Source: an uncultured bacterium (GTDB lineage Bacteria > Actinomycetota > Coriobacteriia > Coriobacteriales > Coriobacteriaceae). From it: a DNA stretch of 7,185 bases. The stretch is from the NCBI GenBank assembly GCA_905215205.1, contig CAJMPK010000075.1, forward strand, positions 1 to 7,185, written 5' to 3'. Position numbers and translations under genes: made by a program. The notes under the pieces were generated by a model. That model searched no databases. It was not told where the DNA came from and saw nothing but the letters and a program-made list of their open reading frames with translations. Below are positions 5,039-7,185 of this stretch, piece after piece. How positions within the stretch are numbered: the stretch's first letter is position 1; each line of letters opens with the position of its first letter.

Positions 5039-6073
5039 ATGCAACTGGCAAATATCGTACGCGAGCGCTGGAAAGGCGTCTTGTTCTGCCTGGTCCTCGC
5101 CATCCCCGCGACGTTGCTCGGCAAACAGATTGAGGTGGTCGGCGGTCCGGTATTTGCCATCCTCTTTGGCATGGTCCTGGCGCTCGTCTTTCCCAAGAAT
5201 CGTCGCGAACAGCTCGCTGCCGGTGTTACCTATACGTCTAAAAAAGTCTTGCAGTACGCGGTTATCCTGCTTGGCTTTGGCATGAACCTCTCGCAGATTC
5301 TGTCCAAGGGCGCCCAGTCGCTGCCGATTATCGTGGCGACAATCTCGACCTCGCTTGTCATCGCCTTTGTGCTCTGCCGCGTTATGAACGTGCCGGGTAA
5401 GATCGCGACGCTTGTAGGTGTGGGTTCGTCGATTTGCGGCGGTTCGGCCATCGCTGCGACCGCGCCCGTCATCGATGCCGACGATCGCGAGATTGCCCAG
5501 GCCATTTCGGTCATCTTCCTGTTTAACGTTATCGCGGCGCTCGTGTTTCCGACGCTCGGCGGCATGCTCGGGTTGACCAACGAGGGCTTTGGCCTGTTTG
5601 CCGGCACTGCCATCAACGATACCTCGTCCGTAACGGCTGCGGCGAGCGCCTGGGACAGCATGCATCCCGGCGCCAATGTGCTCGAGAGCGCCACGGTGGT
5701 CAAGCTCACCAGGACGCTGGCTATCATTCCCATCACGTTGGTCCTCGCATGCTGGCAGATGCATCTGGCACGCAAGGCCGGAGGCGACGCCAAAAGCACG
5801 TTCTCGCTTAAACGCGCGTTTCCCATGTTTGTGCTGTTTTTTGTGCTGGCGAGCGTGATCACTACGGTGCTTCAGCTTCCCGCGTCCTTTACGGCGCCCA
5901 TCAAGGAGCTGTCGAAGTTCTTTATTGTGATGGCCATGGCGGCTATTGGCTTTAATACCGATATCGTCGAGCTGGTCAAAAAGGGCGGAAAGCCCATTGC
6001 ATTGGGCTTTTGCTGCTGGATTGGCATTGCGTGCATGAGCTTGGGAATGCAGCACGTGCTGGGAATCTGGTAG
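5039..6073 (+). CDS. YeiH/UPF0324 family membrane protein (putative sulfate exporter)
   Basis: This 344-residue polytopic membrane protein belongs to the YeiH family (formerly UPF0324). Members are annotated as putative sulfate exporters from genetic context rather than direct transport data. The start is clear: GAAGGAA lies 6-7 nt upstream of ATG. The sequence has about nine or ten hydrophobic segments, beginning at residues 13-27, 36-51 and 70-85. Family motifs are GVGSSICGGSAIAA (127-140), GTAINDTSSVTAA (189-201) and KLTRTLAIIPI (222-232). The polar Asn-Asp-Thr-Ser pair and the conserved Lys/Arg in these segments probably line the transport path. Length and motif order are normal. It is divergent from a FadR-type GntR gene, its likely regulator. 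The transported substrate is unproven; sulfite, sulfate or organosulfonate breakdown products are candidates from family context. Confidence 0.9.
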   Translation: MQLANIVRERWKGVLFCLVLAIPATLLGKQIEVVGGPVFAILFGMVLALVFPKNRREQLAAGVTYTSKKVLQYAVILLGFGMNLSQILSKGAQSLPIIVATISTSLVIAFVLCRVMNVPGKIATLVGVGSSICGGSAIAATAPVIDADDREIAQAISVIFLFNVIAALVFPTLGGMLGLTNEGFGLFAGTAINDTSSVTAAASAWDSMHPGANVLESATVVKLTRTLAIIPITLVLACWQMHLARKAGGDAKSTFSLKRAFPMFVLFFVLASVITTVLQLPASFTAPIKELSKFFIVMAMAAIGFNTDIVELVKKGGKPIALGFCCWIGIACMSLGMQHVLGIW

Positions 6074-6125
6074 AGAAGTAGCTTATTTGCGTGCTGCGTG
6101 CTGGCGAGCGCATCCTCGCGGTGGA

Positions 6126-6214
6126 GCGATAGGAGCTCTTGCGGGTATGGCTTGTCCGCAGGTTGATAGGTCCCGAAGAGCTCTTATCGCCCCGCCAGGA
6201 TGGCGATGCGGGGC
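6126..6214 (+). other. Structured non-coding region: long hairpin plus adjacent GC-rich hairpin
   Basis: GCGATAGGAGCTCTT (6126-6140) pairs with AAGAGCTCTTATCGC (6176-6190) over 15 bp with a single G-T pair. CGGG (6142-6145) and CCCG (6172-6175) extend the stem after one bulged base. At the tip, CTTG (6151-6154) can pair with CAGG (6159-6162) around a UCCG tetraloop of the stable UNCG type. GCCCCGC (6189-6195) and GCGGGGC (6208-6214) form a second stem that competes for the last two bases of the first. There is no T tract, so it is not an ordinary terminator. It begins 52 nt after the yeiH-like stop. It may be a 3' untranslated structure, a small RNA or a repeat. Confidence 0.5.
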
Positions 6215-6224
6215 AATTCATATA

Positions 6225-6254
6225 TTCGCAAGAAGGCACCGCAGGCCCTATAGT
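6225..6254 (+). promoter_or_regulatory. Candidate promoter for the 3'-terminal gene
   Basis: TATAGT (6249-6254) matches five of six -10 bases. TTCGCA (6225-6230), 18 bp upstream, matches four of six -35 bases. A transcript from here would start near 6261 and carry a leader of roughly 50-75 nt, depending on the start codon. The 264-bp gap after the yeiH-like stop makes a separate promoter likely. Confidence 0.4.
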
Positions 6255-6337
6255 GTTTGGTGAACATTATCGTTCAATTTTGAAACACTTGAGATGTCGG
6301 GGCCCAGATGGGACCGCGGCTGGAGACGGGGCGAACC

Positions 6338-7185
6338 ATGGACAGCGATGCCAGGCTGCAGATTCTGATTGAGGCGTTGTCCGCAGCCGGAGTATCGGTG
6401 CTGGCAATCGACGAGCGCGGTGGTGTTGTGATCTCGACTATGAGTGACGCTGCGCTCGAGCAGGATATCGCCGTTTTTGTTTTCGAGCGTCTCGCTCGCG
6501 TGGGCGATGGAGCGCGCCTGGTGATGGGACGCGAGGGCATGCGGTTGAGCTTGACGGTGCGACCGACGGCCAAGGAGTACGGGGCGCTTTGGGTGGTTGT
6601 GGCACATGAAGTGCGCGCCGCCGCGGCGCATGCGGGCATCGAGTGGCTCAACGCCGACGAAGTCGAGGCTCGCTACGAGTCGAGCACGTACGGCATCGTC
6701 GAAGACGCGGCGGCGGTCGCTGCCCCCGTACGGGAGAGCTACGCGCGCGGGGTGCCCCTTATGCTCGAGGGTGAACTGGGCGCGGGGCAGGACCAGATTG
6801 CAAAACGCCTGTACCTGGATGGACCCTATGCCGATCAGCCCTTTGTGTCCGTTGCGCTCGATGAGCTTACGGATCGCGGCTGGCGCCATCTGCTCAAAAG
6901 TTCCGAATCGCCGCTATTCCAAACGAGGCTGACGCTTTGCATGGGTGGCTGGCATGCCGTTGGGCCCCAGCGCCTGCGCGAGCTCGTGTCCGCAATGATC
7001 GACACGGCGCTCGCAACTCGTTGCCATGTGGTGTTGACGGCAAACGATATACCGGGCGGCGGCGAAAGCGACCAGGCTGCCTTTGTGACCGAGCGTCTGG
7101 CCTGCGCCGTGAGCGTGGCGCCGGCGCTTGCCGAGCAGGGCGGCGTGTCGCATAAAATTACAGGCTATTTGAAGTATCTGGCAGA
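6338..7185 (+). CDS. Regulator-like protein with degenerate NtrC-type AAA+ domain (3'-truncated by window end)
   Basis: The reading frame is open from 6338 to the window end (282 codons, no stop), so the C-terminus is missing. Residues about 10-95 look PAS-like: AAGVSVLAIDERGGVVIST, then RLSLTV and YGALWVVVAHEV. After YGIVEDAAAVAAPV, residues 137-172 follow the order of a sigma-54 activator AAA+ domain: VPLMLEGELGAGQDQIAKRLY, then QPFVSVALDEL. The Walker A lysine is replaced by Gln151 (GELGAGQD), and no GAFTGA loop or Walker B Asp-Glu pair is visible. ATP hydrolysis and sigma-54 contact are therefore unlikely. A DNA-binding helix-turn-helix may lie beyond the window. The start is uncertain: 6338 has GGAG 12 nt upstream and GGGG nearer, while an in-frame ATG at 6308 adds ten residues. 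An upstream stop at 6290-6292 bounds the frame. Domain assignment is by eye. Confidence 0.7.
   Translation, partial: MDSDARLQILIEALSAAGVSVLAIDERGGVVISTMSDAALEQDIAVFVFERLARVGDGARLVMGREGMRLSLTVRPTAKEYGALWVVVAHEVRAAAAHAGIEWLNADEVEARYESSTYGIVEDAAAVAAPVRESYARGVPLMLEGELGAGQDQIAKRLYLDGPYADQPFVSVALDELTDRGWRHLLKSSESPLFQTRLTLCMGGWHAVGPQRLRELVSAMIDTALATRCHVVLTANDIPGGGESDQAAFVTERLACAVSVAPALAEQGGVSHKITGYLKYLA

Noticed and set aside
4976..6055. A 359-codon open frame on the - strand opposite the YeiH-like gene.
   Set aside because: Its sequence is highly basic and His-rich with no family motif, while the + strand encodes a clear membrane protein with conserved motifs.
6089..6102. A 7-bp tandem duplication, GCGTGCT twice.
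   Set aside because: It is too short and isolated to interpret beyond a small slippage event.
6126..6190. A tRNA or tRNA-like gene suggested by GGTTGATAGGTCCC near the 3' side.
   Set aside because: The outer stem is 15 bp, no D or anticodon arm can be drawn, and the T-loop consensus is not met.

Overview
The window looks like chromosomal DNA of a high-GC Gram-positive gut actinobacterium of the class Coriobacteriia, most likely Collinsella or a close relative. This rests on the GC-rich codon choice, a twin-arginine lipoprotein signal on a solute-binding protein, the style of the intergenic palindromes and the gene families present. The genus is an inference from general resemblance, not from a marker gene.

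Layout. Positions 1-424 hold no credible gene. They hold a mosaic of three palindromic repeat families, ending in a weak promoter candidate. A two-gene amino-acid ABC importer unit follows on the + strand: a Tat-exported family 3 solute-binding lipoprotein (425-1306) and its HisM/GlnP-type permease (1340-1987), with no ATPase gene beside them. Another repeat hairpin (1997-2032), an operator-like cluster of TGGTAT half-sites and a -10 element lie before glmS (2182-4029), the glutamine-dependent glucosamine-6-phosphate synthase. glmS ends at a strong intrinsic terminator (4053-4092). A further repeat hairpin (4101-4145) runs into the stop codon of a convergent FadR-type GntR regulator (4144-4875, - strand). 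That regulator is divergent, across 163 bp, from a YeiH/UPF0324 family membrane protein, a putative sulfate exporter (5039-6073). A 264-bp non-coding stretch with a long imperfect hairpin then leads to a gene cut by the window end (6338 onward). Its product looks like a PAS-like segment followed by a degenerate NtrC-type AAA+ domain.

How the parts relate. The binding protein and permease almost certainly form one importer that borrows or shares an ATPase encoded elsewhere. glmS is probably transcribed on its own and perhaps controlled by a GntR/HutC-type amino-sugar regulator. The GntR gene is the obvious candidate regulator of the divergent yeiH-like gene.

The most unusual content is non-coding. 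There are at least six palindromic elements, three of them with CCTGTC in the loop. One 135-bp array has four copies of a 15-nt sequence in alternating orientation at an exact 40-nt period, and it can fold in two mutually exclusive ways. No complete new defence or mobile system is visible. The degenerate AAA+ gene and the repeat array are the best leads.
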